Assembly: GCF_946885725.1 (NCBI RefSeq)
Contig: NZ_CAMPGZ010000065.1
Location: 1-19,373, forward strand
Reading direction: 5' to 3'
DNA: 19,373 nt
Origin: an uncultured Nocardioides sp.
Lineage (GTDB): Bacteria; Actinomycetota; Actinomycetes; Propionibacteriales; Nocardioidaceae
A model generated the notes under the pieces. It did not search any database, was not told the origin of the DNA, and was given only the letters and a program-made list of their open reading frames with translations. Shown here in pieces: positions 5,997-13,238 of the stretch; the stretch's first letter is position 1; each line of letters starts with the position of its first letter. A program made the position numbers and the translations under genes.

Positions 5997-7384
5997 CCGC
6001 CCGCCCCACGCACCGCCCGGTCGAGCAAGTCCGAGATCGGCGGCGGGTCGTCGTCGCCGACGACCGTCTCCAGGTCGCCGATCCAGGACACGTTGAGCCC
6101 GACCACCCGGTCGTCGACCAGCCCGATGCCGGTCGCGTGCAGCCAGCCCGCCCCGCACTCCGTGCAGACCTCGGGCGCCGGCTTGGTGATCAGCCGCCAG
6201 TACGTCGCTTCGCCCTCTCGCGCGGCCAGCTCCTCGCCCGCGCTGCCGCAGGTGTCGATCCGCTCGCGGGCCGCCTCGAAAGCGCCCGCCGCGGCCTCAG
6301 CCGACCCGAACGGCGTCACGGTGCTCAGCACCCGGGCGTTGACCAGGTCGGCGTCGTCGCGGCCGCGGCCCTCGTAACGCGCCCAGACCGTCCCGTCGCG
6401 GAACAGGTTGCTCGGCACCACTGTCCAGCACTCGTCGGCGCTGAAGGTCCGGTCCGGCCCGGACCACTTGGTGACGAAGCCGGTCATCCGCAGCACGTCG
6501 TCCCGTGACAGCAGGACGTCGGCGGCGAGCTCCTCCTTGGCACAGCCACCGTCCGCGAACACGCACATGGCGTCCACCAGCGGCTGCGCCGCCTCCTCCG
6601 CCATCAGTCTCGACGAGCGGACGCTCTCGGCGCTGCCGCCGCCCTCGTTGGACTCCGAGGTGAGCAGCACCGCGTTGCCGACGCGCACCGCGACCAGCAC
6701 CTCGATGCCAGGGACGTAGTCGTCCGCGCGACGCGTGATCATCCACGACTCGTCGCCCAGCCGGCCGGGCTCCACCTCGTTGACGAAGTCCGGCGGGCTG
6801 CCGGACTTCTCGCGCGGGCAGTCGGCGAAGAGCGAGGCGACCGAGCCCAGCCGGGCCGCGGCGTCGTCGGAGGAGGAGTACGTCGTCAGCTCCCGGACGC
6901 GGTAGTCCTCCGGCTGCGAGAACGTCACCGCCAGCCGGTCCACCACCCCGGCGGACGACCTGGACAGCAGGGTCGAGTCGCAGGCCCGCACCTCGTCGAA
7001 GGCCGGCACGTCCGGGGCCGGGCCTTCGAGCTGCTGGTCCGCGCCGGCCGAGTCGGGGAAGCCCTCGACGAGGGGGAAGTCGGCGGGGATCGCGGTCGCC
7101 ATCTCGGGATCCGCGGCCTCGCTGGGTGATGGATCCTGCGTCGGCGTCGGACTCTGCGTCGCCGGCGCCGGCGCCGGCTGCGGCAGCGTCGGCGTGGGCG
7201 CGCCGGTGGCCAGCGAGACGCCACCGACGACGGCGACGACAGCGAGGACGGCGGCGGCCCCCTGCAGCGCGGCGCGGCGGCGCCGGCGCGCGTCACCACG
7301 GCGACGTACCTCGGCGGCGGGCAGCCGGTCCACGGGCATCGCGTCGGGGTCGTGCCGGCGGAGGGTGTCGAAGGGGTCAGCCAC
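5993..7384 (-). CDS. Single-pass membrane protein with two extracytoplasmic domains, partner of a SigE-family sigma factor
   Basis: I do not recognise a named function. The 463-aa protein has a basic cytoplasmic N-terminus of about 37 residues (…AAEVRRRGDARRRRR), a transmembrane helix at about 38-59 and a Pro/Thr/Ser linker (APTPTLPQPAPAPATQSPTP). Two related outer domains follow, each with a cysteine pair about 54-60 apart and a W-x-(I/L)-I-T-(R/K) segment. Cysteines are at 135, 189, 274, 281, 319, 379, 407 and 410. The domains resemble PknH_C-type sensor domains, but this is a pattern judgement. The GTG at 7384 has GGAGG 8 nt upstream and overlaps the end of the sigma gene. A GTG at 7393 lacks that spacing. 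By position it may act as anti-sigma factor or sensor for that sigma factor, though no zinc-type anti-sigma domain is visible. It is a paralog of the protein at 9257-10531. Confidence 0.8.
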   Translation of the reverse strand: MADPFDTLRRHDPDAMPVDRLPAAEVRRRGDARRRRRAALQGAAAVLAVVAVVGGVSLATGAPTPTLPQPAPAPATQSPTPTQDPSPSEAADPEMATAIPADFPLVEGFPDSAGADQQLEGPAPDVPAFDEVRACDSTLLSRSSAGVVDRLAVTFSQPEDYRVRELTTYSSSDDAAARLGSVASLFADCPREKSGSPPDFVNEVEPGRLGDESWMITRRADDYVPGIEVLVAVRVGNAVLLTSESNEGGGSAESVRSSRLMAEEAAQPLVDAMCVFADGGCAKEELAADVLLSRDDVLRMTGFVTKWSGPDRTFSADECWTVVPSNLFRDGTVWARYEGRGRDDADLVNARVLSTVTPFGSAEAAAGAFEAARERIDTCGSAGEELAAREGEATYWRLITKPAPEVCTECGAGWLHATGIGLVDDRVVGLNVSWIGDLETVVGDDDPPPISDLLDRAVRGAGG

Positions 7385-7889
7385 GGGAGGCACCTCCGGT
7401 CCGGGCGGTGACGGCGGCGTCGGACAGCAGCTCCGCGAGGGCTGCGCGACCGCGGGACAGCCTGGCCTTGACGGTGCCCACGGCGACGCCGGTCTCGGCC
7501 GCGACGGCCTGGACCGACAGGTCGCACAGGTGGTGCAGGACCAGCGCCCGTCGCTGCGTCTCCGGCAGCTGGCGGAGGGCGGAGATCACCGCGACCTGGT
7601 CCTCGTTGGGCGCGGGTACGGCGGGCGTCGGCTGGAGTGCTCGGTCGGGGTCCTTGCGCCCGCGGGTGGCGCGCCGCCAGCGGCTGACCGCGAGCCGGTA
7701 GGCCGTGGTGCGCACCCACGCCTCGGGCGCGCGGGACCGGTCGAGGCGGCCGCGGTGCGACCAGGCCCGCACGAACGCCTCCTGCACGCACTCCTGCGCC
7801 TCGTCGCGGTCGCCGACCATCGCGTGCACCTGGTGCACCAGGCGCCCGAACGACGCGGCGTAGAAGTCGTCGAACTCCTCCGCGTCCAT
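7377..7889 (-). CDS. ECF RNA polymerase sigma factor, SigE family
   Basis: This 170-aa sigma-70 family protein has only regions 2 and 4. Region 2 (about 5-70) contains FDDFYAASFGRLVHQVHAMVGDRDEAQECVQEAFVRAW and an AWVRTTAYRLAVSRWRR stretch for -10 recognition. Region 4 (about 103-158) contains ALRQLPETQRRALVLHHLCDLSVQAVAAETGV and GTVKARLSRGRAAL, the -35-binding helix-turn-helix. It directs RNA polymerase to a small set of stress promoters. The next gene overlaps its 3' end by 8 bp and encodes a membrane protein, a usual layout for a sigma factor with its membrane partner. A likely self-regulated promoter lies 29 bp upstream of the ATG. The gene product is clear, but the signal and targets are not. 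Confidence 0.93.
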   Translation of the reverse strand: MDAEEFDDFYAASFGRLVHQVHAMVGDRDEAQECVQEAFVRAWSHRGRLDRSRAPEAWVRTTAYRLAVSRWRRATRGRKDPDRALQPTPAVPAPNEDQVAVISALRQLPETQRRALVLHHLCDLSVQAVAAETGVAVGTVKARLSRGRAALAELLSDAAVTARTGGASRG

Positions 7890-7917
7890 GCCCGCCCCCG
7901 TCCTGCCTCGGTGCTGT

Positions 7918-7953
7918 CGTAGATGTCTACGCCCGAGCAGCCGCGCGGGTTGC
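7918..7953 (-). promoter_or_regulatory. Candidate ECF-type promoter of the sigma gene
   Basis: On the minus strand GCAACC (7948-7953) is followed after 16 bp by CGTAGAC (7925-7931). This is the spacing of ECF promoters with an AAC-containing -35 and a CGT-containing -10. The -10 lies inside a perfect inverted repeat, CGTAGA-TG-TCTACG (7918-7931). Self-activation by the sigma factor is inferred. Confidence 0.45.
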
Positions 7954-7970
7954 CCGAGAACGGGAGTTTC

Positions 7971-9230
7971 TCAGGTCACGACGTTGCGGACCCGGTACGC
8001 CGGGTCGAGGTGCTCCTCGCCGGCCATCACCGCGACGAGCCGGTCGACGGCGTCCCAGACTGCGGCGTGCGTGACGTAGAGCGGCGCGAAGCCGAACCGG
8101 GCGACGTCCGGCGTGCGGAAGTCGCCGATCACGCCGCGCGCGATGAGTGCCTGGACGACGCCGTACGCCTCGGGGTGGCGCAGCGAGACCTGGCTGCCCC
8201 GGCGGTCGTGCTCACGCGGGGTGACCACCTCGAACACGTCGCCGAGCCGCTCGTCGACCAGCCGGATGAACAGGTCGGTCAGCGACAGCGACGTGGCCCG
8301 CAGCGTCGCGAGGTCGACGTCGTCGAAGACCGTCAGCGCCGCGTCGAGCGCCGAGAGCGCGAGCACCGGCGGCGTCCCGGACGCCATCCGACGGATTCCG
8401 TCGGCGGGCACGTGGTCGCGCTGCATCTCGAACGGCGCCGCGTGTCCCATCCAGCCGGGGATCGGCTGGCGCAGGTCGGCCTGCAGCCGTGGCGCGACGT
8501 AGGCGTAGGCGGGGGAGCCGGGGCCGCCGTTGAGGTACTTGTAGGTGCAGCCGACGGCGAGGTCGACGTCCGCGCCGTGCAGGTCGACCGGCATCGCGCC
8601 GGTCGAGTGGCACAGGTCCCACTGCACGAGCACGCCGCGCTCGTGGGCGGCCGCGGTGAGCGCGGACATGTCGTACATCGCGCCGCTGCGGAAGTCGACG
8701 TGGTTGAGCGCGAGCAGTGCGACGTCGTCGTCGAGCGACGCCACCGGGTCCTCCGGGTCGCACCAGCGGACCTCGAGCCCGAGCAGCTCGGCGACCCCGG
8801 CCGCGACGTACCCGTCGGTGGGGAAGGTGGTCGGCTCGACCACGACGGTACGGCGGTCCGGCCGCATCCGGCAGGCGGCGACCATCGTCTTGAACAGCAG
8901 CACGGTCGTGGAGTCGCCGACGTGCACGTCGTCGGGCGCGACGCCGATCAGCCGGGCGATCTTCGCCCCGACGCGGGCCGGCAGGTCGATCCAGGAGGCC
9001 TCGTTCCACGACGAGATCAGGCCACGGCCCCACTCGTCGCTCACGACCCGCGCCATGTGCGGCGCGACCGCGCGGGGCAGCGCGCCGAGGGAGTTTCCGT
9101 CGAGGTAGACGAAGCCCTCGCGGAGGTCGAACAGCGCAGCGGGGTCGCCGTGCGGGCTGCCCGTGCGCAGCGGGTCGACGGCGTCGAGTGCGCGCGCGTC
9201 GACACGCGTGAGGGGGGACGGGGGATTCAC
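7971..9230 (-). CDS. kynU: Kynureninase
   Basis: PLP-dependent enzyme that splits kynurenine to anthranilate and alanine (or 3-hydroxykynurenine to 3-hydroxyanthranilate) in tryptophan breakdown. The 419-aa length fits the family. Signatures are YLDGNSLGALP (42-52), STTVLLFK near 107-114, D205 in WDLCHSTG, which contacts the PLP pyridine nitrogen, and the PLP lysine K231 in GCTYKYLNGGPGSPAY. The GTG at 9230 has no Shine-Dalgarno but has TAGGCT 6 nt upstream, so leaderless transcription is likely. No other kynurenine-pathway gene is in the window. It lies between two sigma/membrane-protein modules on the same strand, 26 bp after one and 81 bp before the other. Whether it belongs to their regulon is not shown. 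Confidence 0.95.
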   Translation of the reverse strand: MNPPSPLTRVDARALDAVDPLRTGSPHGDPAALFDLREGFVYLDGNSLGALPRAVAPHMARVVSDEWGRGLISSWNEASWIDLPARVGAKIARLIGVAPDDVHVGDSTTVLLFKTMVAACRMRPDRRTVVVEPTTFPTDGYVAAGVAELLGLEVRWCDPEDPVASLDDDVALLALNHVDFRSGAMYDMSALTAAAHERGVLVQWDLCHSTGAMPVDLHGADVDLAVGCTYKYLNGGPGSPAYAYVAPRLQADLRQPIPGWMGHAAPFEMQRDHVPADGIRRMASGTPPVLALSALDAALTVFDDVDLATLRATSLSLTDLFIRLVDERLGDVFEVVTPREHDRRGSQVSLRHPEAYGVVQALIARGVIGDFRTPDVARFGFAPLYVTHAAVWDAVDRLVAVMAGEEHLDPAYRVRNVVT

Positions 9231-9236
9231 GAAAGA

Positions 9237-9242
9237 AGCCTA
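9237..9242 (-). promoter_or_regulatory. -10 box for leaderless kynU
   Basis: TAGGCT on the minus strand ends 6 nt before the kynU GTG at 9230, which places the transcript start at the start codon. It fits TANNNT exactly. The -35 region would lie over the end of the preceding gene. Confidence 0.5.
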
Positions 9243-9256
9243 GGGCGAGGGGAGCA

Positions 9257-10531
9257 TCAGCCGTCGTCGTTCACGAGATCCAGCTCGCGCAGGCGGTCAC
9301 CGGCCCGGACCACCAGCGCCTCGAACCGGTCGCGCGTGATGTCGAAGCGCGGCGCCGAGACGAACGTGAGCTGCGCGACCGTGCGGCCGATCCGCACGAA
9401 GCCGACCCGGAACCGGACCGACTCCTTCTCGGAGATCTCGGTGCGCAGGTCGTAGACAGACCTGTCCGCTCCACCGCGCTGGTAGGTGCGCGACGCGGTG
9501 ACGTCGGTGGCGAGGTCGCGGTCCTCGCAGTTGGCAACGCTCCTTCGGACGCCGGAGAGGAACTTCTTCGCTGCCTGCTCGTTGCGGAACCGGCCGTAGG
9601 TCTCGGTCAGCCCGAAACGAGCCGGCAGCTTGGCCTGGGGGATCAGGAACGTGCGCGACTTGGTCTCCAACGCTCCGGCCTTGCCGAAGTTGGCGCGGTC
9701 GCAGGTCGTCGCCGCGGTGTTCGGCGTGCCGCTGGTGGCGTCGATGCCGACCCACGGCTTCTCGATCCGGCCGACCGGGGGCAGGTCGGCGACCGCGATC
9801 ATCGCGGGCTCCTCGCCGGACGGCGGCGGGGGCACGACCTCGTAGGTCGGGCGCTTCGAGCAGTTCTTGGACCCGGTGCGACCACAGAGCATCGACACCG
9901 AGTCGGCGAGCGACTGGGTGATCTCCTTCGCGGGCGGCGGGTCGACGCCGACGGACTTGCCGACGGTGGTGGTGACCACCTCGCCGACGCGCGCCACGGC
10001 CACGGAGTACGTGGTGATCGGCCGCTCCCACACCCGCATCATCAGCACGCCGGCCTCGGCGCCGATGTTGTCGACCTTGTAGGCGTCGAGCAGCTGGAGC
10101 CGGGCGACCCGGCAGCCGGCGTACCAGCCGACCGTGGTGCGGTAGCCGCGCTTGGCCTGCCGGACCGTCTCCGAGATCTCGACGGTCTGCACGGCGGACC
10201 GGTCGGCCTTGCCCTTGGCCTCGAACTCCCGGACGATCGCGGCGAGCCCGTCGGGGTCGGCGTACCGCTGCTGCTGGCAGATCGTGTTGATGCCGTCGCC
10301 CGCGGTGTTGGCGTGGGTGCGCTTGACCTCCCACTCCTGGGAGCTGCCGAGGCGGCGGATCTGGTCCTCGTCGAGCATGTTGTCGGCGGTCGGCAGCGCG
10401 GGGACGTTGGTCACCCGCTCGGTGACCGGCTGCGGCCGGAGCATGCGGAGGTCGCCGTCGGCGGTGCGCTGGCGGCCACCGGGCTCGTAGGCGACCGCGC
10501 CGGCGCCGATCGCGATCGCGACCGCGACCAT
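9257..10531 (-). CDS. Membrane-anchored extracytoplasmic protein in frame with the upstream sigma-like gene
   Basis: I do not recognise a named function. The 424-aa frame starts with an ATG directly after the TAG of the sigma-like gene, in the same frame, with no clear Shine-Dalgarno. It opens with the hydrophobic stretch MVAVAIAIGAGAVAY and has no positive residues before it, which is poor as a signal anchor by itself. The rest is soluble and probably outside the cell, with cysteines at 85, 140, 216, 224, 277 and 335. The first four have spacings of 55, 76 and 8, compared with 54, 85 and 7 in the protein at 5993-7384. The next pair is 58 apart, compared with 60. The two proteins are therefore paralogs with two repeated sensor-like domains. 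It may be made by coupled reinitiation, by readthrough, or be the 3' part of a gene broken by a nonsense mutation. Confidence 0.7.
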   Translation of the reverse strand: MVAVAIAIGAGAVAYEPGGRQRTADGDLRMLRPQPVTERVTNVPALPTADNMLDEDQIRRLGSSQEWEVKRTHANTAGDGINTICQQQRYADPDGLAAIVREFEAKGKADRSAVQTVEISETVRQAKRGYRTTVGWYAGCRVARLQLLDAYKVDNIGAEAGVLMMRVWERPITTYSVAVARVGEVVTTTVGKSVGVDPPPAKEITQSLADSVSMLCGRTGSKNCSKRPTYEVVPPPPSGEEPAMIAVADLPPVGRIEKPWVGIDATSGTPNTAATTCDRANFGKAGALETKSRTFLIPQAKLPARFGLTETYGRFRNEQAAKKFLSGVRRSVANCEDRDLATDVTASRTYQRGGADRSVYDLRTEISEKESVRFRVGFVRIGRTVAQLTFVSAPRFDITRDRFEALVVRAGDRLRELDLVNDDG

Positions 10532-11098
10532 CTAGGCGGCGATGGTGTTGCCCTTGCGGCGCTTCTGGCCCTGGCGGCGGACCAGCGGCGCCCGGGGGAG
10601 CGTCACCGAGGAGGCCGCGCCGGAGAGCTGGAGCAGGCGGACGCGCACGGCCTCAGGGGGTACGGCGAGGGCCTCCGCGAGAGCGGCGGCGCCGGCGTCG
10701 AGGTGGCGGGAGGCCATGCCCTGGGTGAGGCCGAGCTCGCGCGCGGCGGCGTCGAGCGGGACCTCGGCGAGCACGTGCAGCAGCACGACGCGGCGCTGGA
10801 CGGCCGGGATCTTCGCGAGCGCGTCGAGCACGTACCGGTCGTCCTCGCCGATGCCCTTGTTGCGGTGCCAGATCCGGCCGGCGTGGCGACGCTGGGCGAG
10901 CTGCCAGGCCCGGGCCCGGACCCATCCCTCCCGGTCCTCGAGCGGGCCGACCTTGCGCCACAGGTGCCAGGCGGCGACGTACGCGTCCTTGACCGCGCTC
11001 TGCGCGGCGGTGAGGTCACCGGTCAGCGCGAAGGTCTGGAGGAGGAGGTTGCGACGCGTCGACTGGTAGAAGGAGTCGAAGCTCTCCTCCCGCTGCAT
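10532..11098 (-). CDS. SigE-like sigma factor domain protein, probable N-terminal part of a membrane-tethered sigma receptor
   Basis: This 188-aa protein has a diverged sigma region 2 (about 5-70: FDSFYQSTRRNLLLQTFALTGDLTAAQSAVKDAYVAAW, EGWVRARAWQLAQRRH) and region 4 (about 93-142: ALAKIPAVQRRVVLLHVLAEVPLDAAARELGL, then QGMASRHLDAGAAAL). Both are weaker than in the sigma factor at 7377-7889. It may bind DNA without being a full sigma factor. The tail is strongly basic (R174-K182, RRQGQKRRK), typical of the inner side of a membrane helix, and then stops at TAG. The frame continues after that stop with a hydrophobic segment and an exported domain. GGAGG lies 7 nt before the ATG at 11098, so this start is firm. 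Divergent from perM. Confidence 0.82.
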   Translation of the reverse strand: MQREESFDSFYQSTRRNLLLQTFALTGDLTAAQSAVKDAYVAAWHLWRKVGPLEDREGWVRARAWQLAQRRHAGRIWHRNKGIGEDDRYVLDALAKIPAVQRRVVLLHVLAEVPLDAAARELGLTQGMASRHLDAGAAALAEALAVPPEAVRVRLLQLSGAASSVTLPRAPLVRRQGQKRRKGNTIAA

Positions 11099-11140
11099 GC
11101 GTCTTCCTCCCAGATACCTCCCCGTGCCGTACTCAGAACC

Positions 11141-11157
11141 CCACCACGATAGGTGGT
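11141..11157. promoter_or_regulatory. Inverted repeat over a possible -10 box upstream of the sigma-like gene
   Basis: ACCAC-GATAG-GTGGT (11143-11157) is a perfect 5-bp inverted repeat, overlapped by CCACC/GGTGG. On the minus strand it contains TATCGT, which fits TANNNT and would start a transcript about 40 nt before the ATG at 11098. It may be an operator overlapping the promoter. Confidence 0.3.
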
Positions 11158-11229
11158 ACCCGCGCGGGAGGCCGAATCGTCGTGTCGAGCGTCACGGCGT
11201 GGGTCCACGGCCACGGCGGGCCGCTCGAC

Positions 11230-11235
11230 CAGACT
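11230..11235 (+). promoter_or_regulatory. Candidate -10 box for perM
   Basis: CAGACT ends 8 nt before the ATG at 11244. It departs from TANNNT only in the first base. No good Shine-Dalgarno precedes the ATG, so a leaderless or very short-leader transcript is likely. Confidence 0.35.
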
Positions 11236-11243
11236 GGGCGGCG

Positions 11244-12524
11244 ATGACCGACCTGCTCGCCCGTCCTTCCCGCAGCGTCCCGCCCCCGCCCGAACCGACC
11301 GGTCCGGTGGCCCGGCCGCTGTGGCTCGGTGCCGCGTTCGCCGGCGCGGTGGCGTCCGGCGCGGTGCTGATCGCGTGCATGGCCGTCGGGCTGGTCGGCT
11401 GGTTCGCCTCCGACGCCGGTGCGCACGGCGATACGCGCGACGCGATCCGGGTCGGTGCCGTCGCCTGGCTGCTGGGGCACGGCTCCGGCCTCACGCTCGG
11501 CGCGACGACGATCGGCGTGGTGCCGCTCGGGCTGACCGCGCTGTGCGGGTACGTCGCGCTCCGGCTCGGCCGCTGGGCGCGGTTGACCTCCGCCGACGAG
11601 GAGGCGCCCGCGGTGGCGCTCGCCGCGGTCGTGCTGGCCGGTGTGTACGGCGTCGTCGCGCTGGTCACGGCGCTGCTCGCCTCGGTGCCGGCCGCCGAGC
11701 CCGGACTGATGCCGGCCTTCTGCGGCGGGTTCCTGCTGGCGCTGGTGGGCGGGGGACTGGGTCTGCTGCGTCGCGGCGACGCCTCCTGGTGGGCCACCCG
11801 TCTTCCGGAGACCCTGCGGGCGATGGTGCGTGGCGCACTCGGCGTCGCGCTGGCCGTGCTCGCCGCCGGCTCGGTGCTCGTCACGGTCGCGCTCGCGCTC
11901 GACCTGGGCACCGCCGCGAGCGTGCTGTCGCGGCTGCACGCCGACGGATCGGGCGCCGCGCTCGCCACGCTCCTCACCGCGACAGTCGCACCCAACGCCG
12001 CGCTCTTCGGTGCGGCGTACGTGCTCGGACCGGGGTTCGCCGTCGGCACCGGCACCATCGTCGCGCCGTCGGGAGTCGTGCTCGGCCCGATCCCGGCGTT
12101 CCCGCTGCTCGCCGCGCTGCCCAGCCCCGGGCCGGCACCGGAGTGGACCACCGCGCTGCTCGGCGTCCCGGCGCTGCTGGCCGTGGTCGTCGGCTTCCTC
12201 ACCGTGCGCCGGCACCCGACAGCCGGCTACGACCGCGGTGCGGTCCGCGGCTTGGGCGCGGGCGTCGTCGGCGCGGCCCTGATCAGCCTCGCGATCACGG
12301 TCGCCGGTGGACCGGTCGGCCCCGGCCGGATGGCCGACGTCGGCACGCCGTTCCTCGACCTGTTCGCGGCGTCGGTCGTGAGCCTCGGGCTCGGCGCGCT
12401 GGCCGGCGGTGTCGCGGCGGTCTGGTGGCTGCGCCGGCACGGCTACGAGCCCCCCGAGGAGTCGTCCACGGGATCGTCCACTGGGCCCGCCGACTCCGAC
12501 ACCGAGGACACGATCCGGCTCTGA
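11244..12524 (+). CDS. perM: Polytopic membrane protein, DUF6350/PerM family
   Basis: This 426-aa protein has many hydrophobic helices, about eight to ten. The first is at WLGAAFAGAVASGAVLIACM, followed by GLTLGATTIGVVPLGLTALC, AVALAAVVLAGVYGVVALV, LGVALAVLAAGSVLVTVALA and others. A charged tail of about 30 residues ends the protein. In mycobacteria the gene just before purN (perM) encodes a membrane protein involved in cell division and persistence in the host. The same position before purN, together with the multi-helix pattern and Gly/Pro-rich loops, supports this family. The ATG at 11244 (MTDLLARPSRSV) was chosen because it gives a short cytoplasmic N-terminus before the first helix. Earlier in-frame starts add a basic, low-complexity stretch in the intergenic gap. 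Its molecular role is not known from sequence. Confidence 0.85.
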   Translation: MTDLLARPSRSVPPPPEPTGPVARPLWLGAAFAGAVASGAVLIACMAVGLVGWFASDAGAHGDTRDAIRVGAVAWLLGHGSGLTLGATTIGVVPLGLTALCGYVALRLGRWARLTSADEEAPAVALAAVVLAGVYGVVALVTALLASVPAAEPGLMPAFCGGFLLALVGGGLGLLRRGDASWWATRLPETLRAMVRGALGVALAVLAAGSVLVTVALALDLGTAASVLSRLHADGSGAALATLLTATVAPNAALFGAAYVLGPGFAVGTGTIVAPSGVVLGPIPAFPLLAALPSPGPAPEWTTALLGVPALLAVVVGFLTVRRHPTAGYDRGAVRGLGAGVVGAALISLAITVAGGPVGPGRMADVGTPFLDLFAASVVSLGLGALAGGVAAVWWLRRHGYEPPEESSTGSSTGPADSDTEDTIRL

Positions 12525-12535
12525 CCGCCGGAGAC

Positions 12536-12541
12536 TAGGGT
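12536..12541 (+). promoter_or_regulatory. -10 box for a leaderless transcript before purN
   Basis: TAGGGT fits TANNNT exactly and ends 6 nt before a GTG at 12548. A transcript starting here would begin with the start codon of a short ORF that runs into purN. Confidence 0.5.
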
Positions 12542-12547
12542 GGCGCC

Positions 12548-12604
12548 GTGAGCACCCCACCACGCCGCTCGCTGCGCTCGCGCCGCGGCGGGGACCCCGC
12601 ATGA
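12548..12604 (+). CDS. Possible leaderless 18-codon upstream ORF coupled to purN
   Basis: GTG at 12548 opens an 18-residue frame, MSTPPRRSLRSRRGGDPA, ending in a TGA that overlaps the purN ATG as ATGA. The peptide has five arginines and three prolines. Two things support translation: the exact -10 box placed for leaderless initiation, and the 4-bp overlap with purN. The frame is short and the GCTCGCTGCGCTCGC stretch within it is a type of sequence common in high-G+C DNA, so chance is possible. A coupling or attenuation role is inferred. Confidence 0.4.
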   Translation: MSTPPRRSLRSRRGGDPA

Positions 12605-13233
12605 CCGCCACCCCGGCCCGTCTGGTCGTGCTCGTCTCGGGCTCCGGCACCAACCTGCAGGCGCTGCTCGACGCGACCGCCGAGCCGGGGTACGGCGCCG
12701 AGGTGGTGGCGGTGGGCGCGGACCGCGACGGCATCGAGGCGCTGGCCCGCGCCGAGCGCGCCGGCGTGCCGACGTTCGTGCACCGCGTCAAGGACTTCGA
12801 GTCGCGCGACGAGTGGGACGCGGCGATGACGAAGTCGTGCGCGGCGTACGACCCCGACCTCGTGGTGTCCGCGGGGTTCATGAAGCTGGCGGGCGACGCG
12901 TTCCTCGCGGAGTTCGGCGGCCGCTACGTCAACACGCACCCGGCGCTGCTGCCGTCGTTCCCGGGGATGCACGGTGCCGCGGACGCGCTGGCGTACGGCG
13001 TGAAGATCACCGGCGCCACCCTGTTCGTCGTGGACGCCGGCGTCGACACCGGCCCGATCGTCGACCAGGTCGCGGTCCGGGTCGAGGACGACGACACCGA
13101 GGAGTCGCTGCACGAGCGGATCAAGGTCGCCGAGCGGGGGATGCTCGTCGATTGCGTGGGCCGGATGGCCCGGGAAGGCTTCACGATCAGCGAGCGGAAG
13201 GTGCGGTTCGGCAGGGCGTCCGGGGACCGATAG
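12601..13233 (+). CDS. purN: Phosphoribosylglycinamide formyltransferase (GAR transformylase)
   Basis: Transfers a formyl group from 10-formyl-tetrahydrofolate to GAR, the third step of IMP synthesis, in the cytoplasm. The 210-aa protein has the phosphate-binding loop SGSGTNLQAL (13-22), the catalytic segment VNTHPALLPSFPG with N111 and H113, and D149 in VVDAGVDTGP, matching N106, H108 and D144 of the E. coli enzyme. The ATG at 12601 overlaps the stop of the preceding short ORF. Only a weak GGGGA lies upstream, so coupled translation may be important. The next gene, purH, uses the same folate cofactor and follows a riboswitch 6 bp downstream of the purN stop. Confidence 0.96.
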   Translation: MTATPARLVVLVSGSGTNLQALLDATAEPGYGAEVVAVGADRDGIEALARAERAGVPTFVHRVKDFESRDEWDAAMTKSCAAYDPDLVVSAGFMKLAGDAFLAEFGGRYVNTHPALLPSFPGMHGAADALAYGVKITGATLFVVDAGVDTGPIVDQVAVRVEDDDTEESLHERIKVAERGMLVDCVGRMAREGFTISERKVRFGRASGDR

Positions 13234-13238
13234 TCTCG

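Noticed and set aside
7956..7972. GAGAA/TTCTC hairpin at the kynU stop as a terminator
   Set aside because: The 5-bp stem is A/T-containing and weak, with no T-run. It is not strong enough to call a terminator.
12588..12600. GCGGGGACCCCGC palindrome just before purN
   Set aside because: A one-base loop cannot form an RNA hairpin of full length, and short G+C palindromes are frequent here. It was not counted as a regulatory site.
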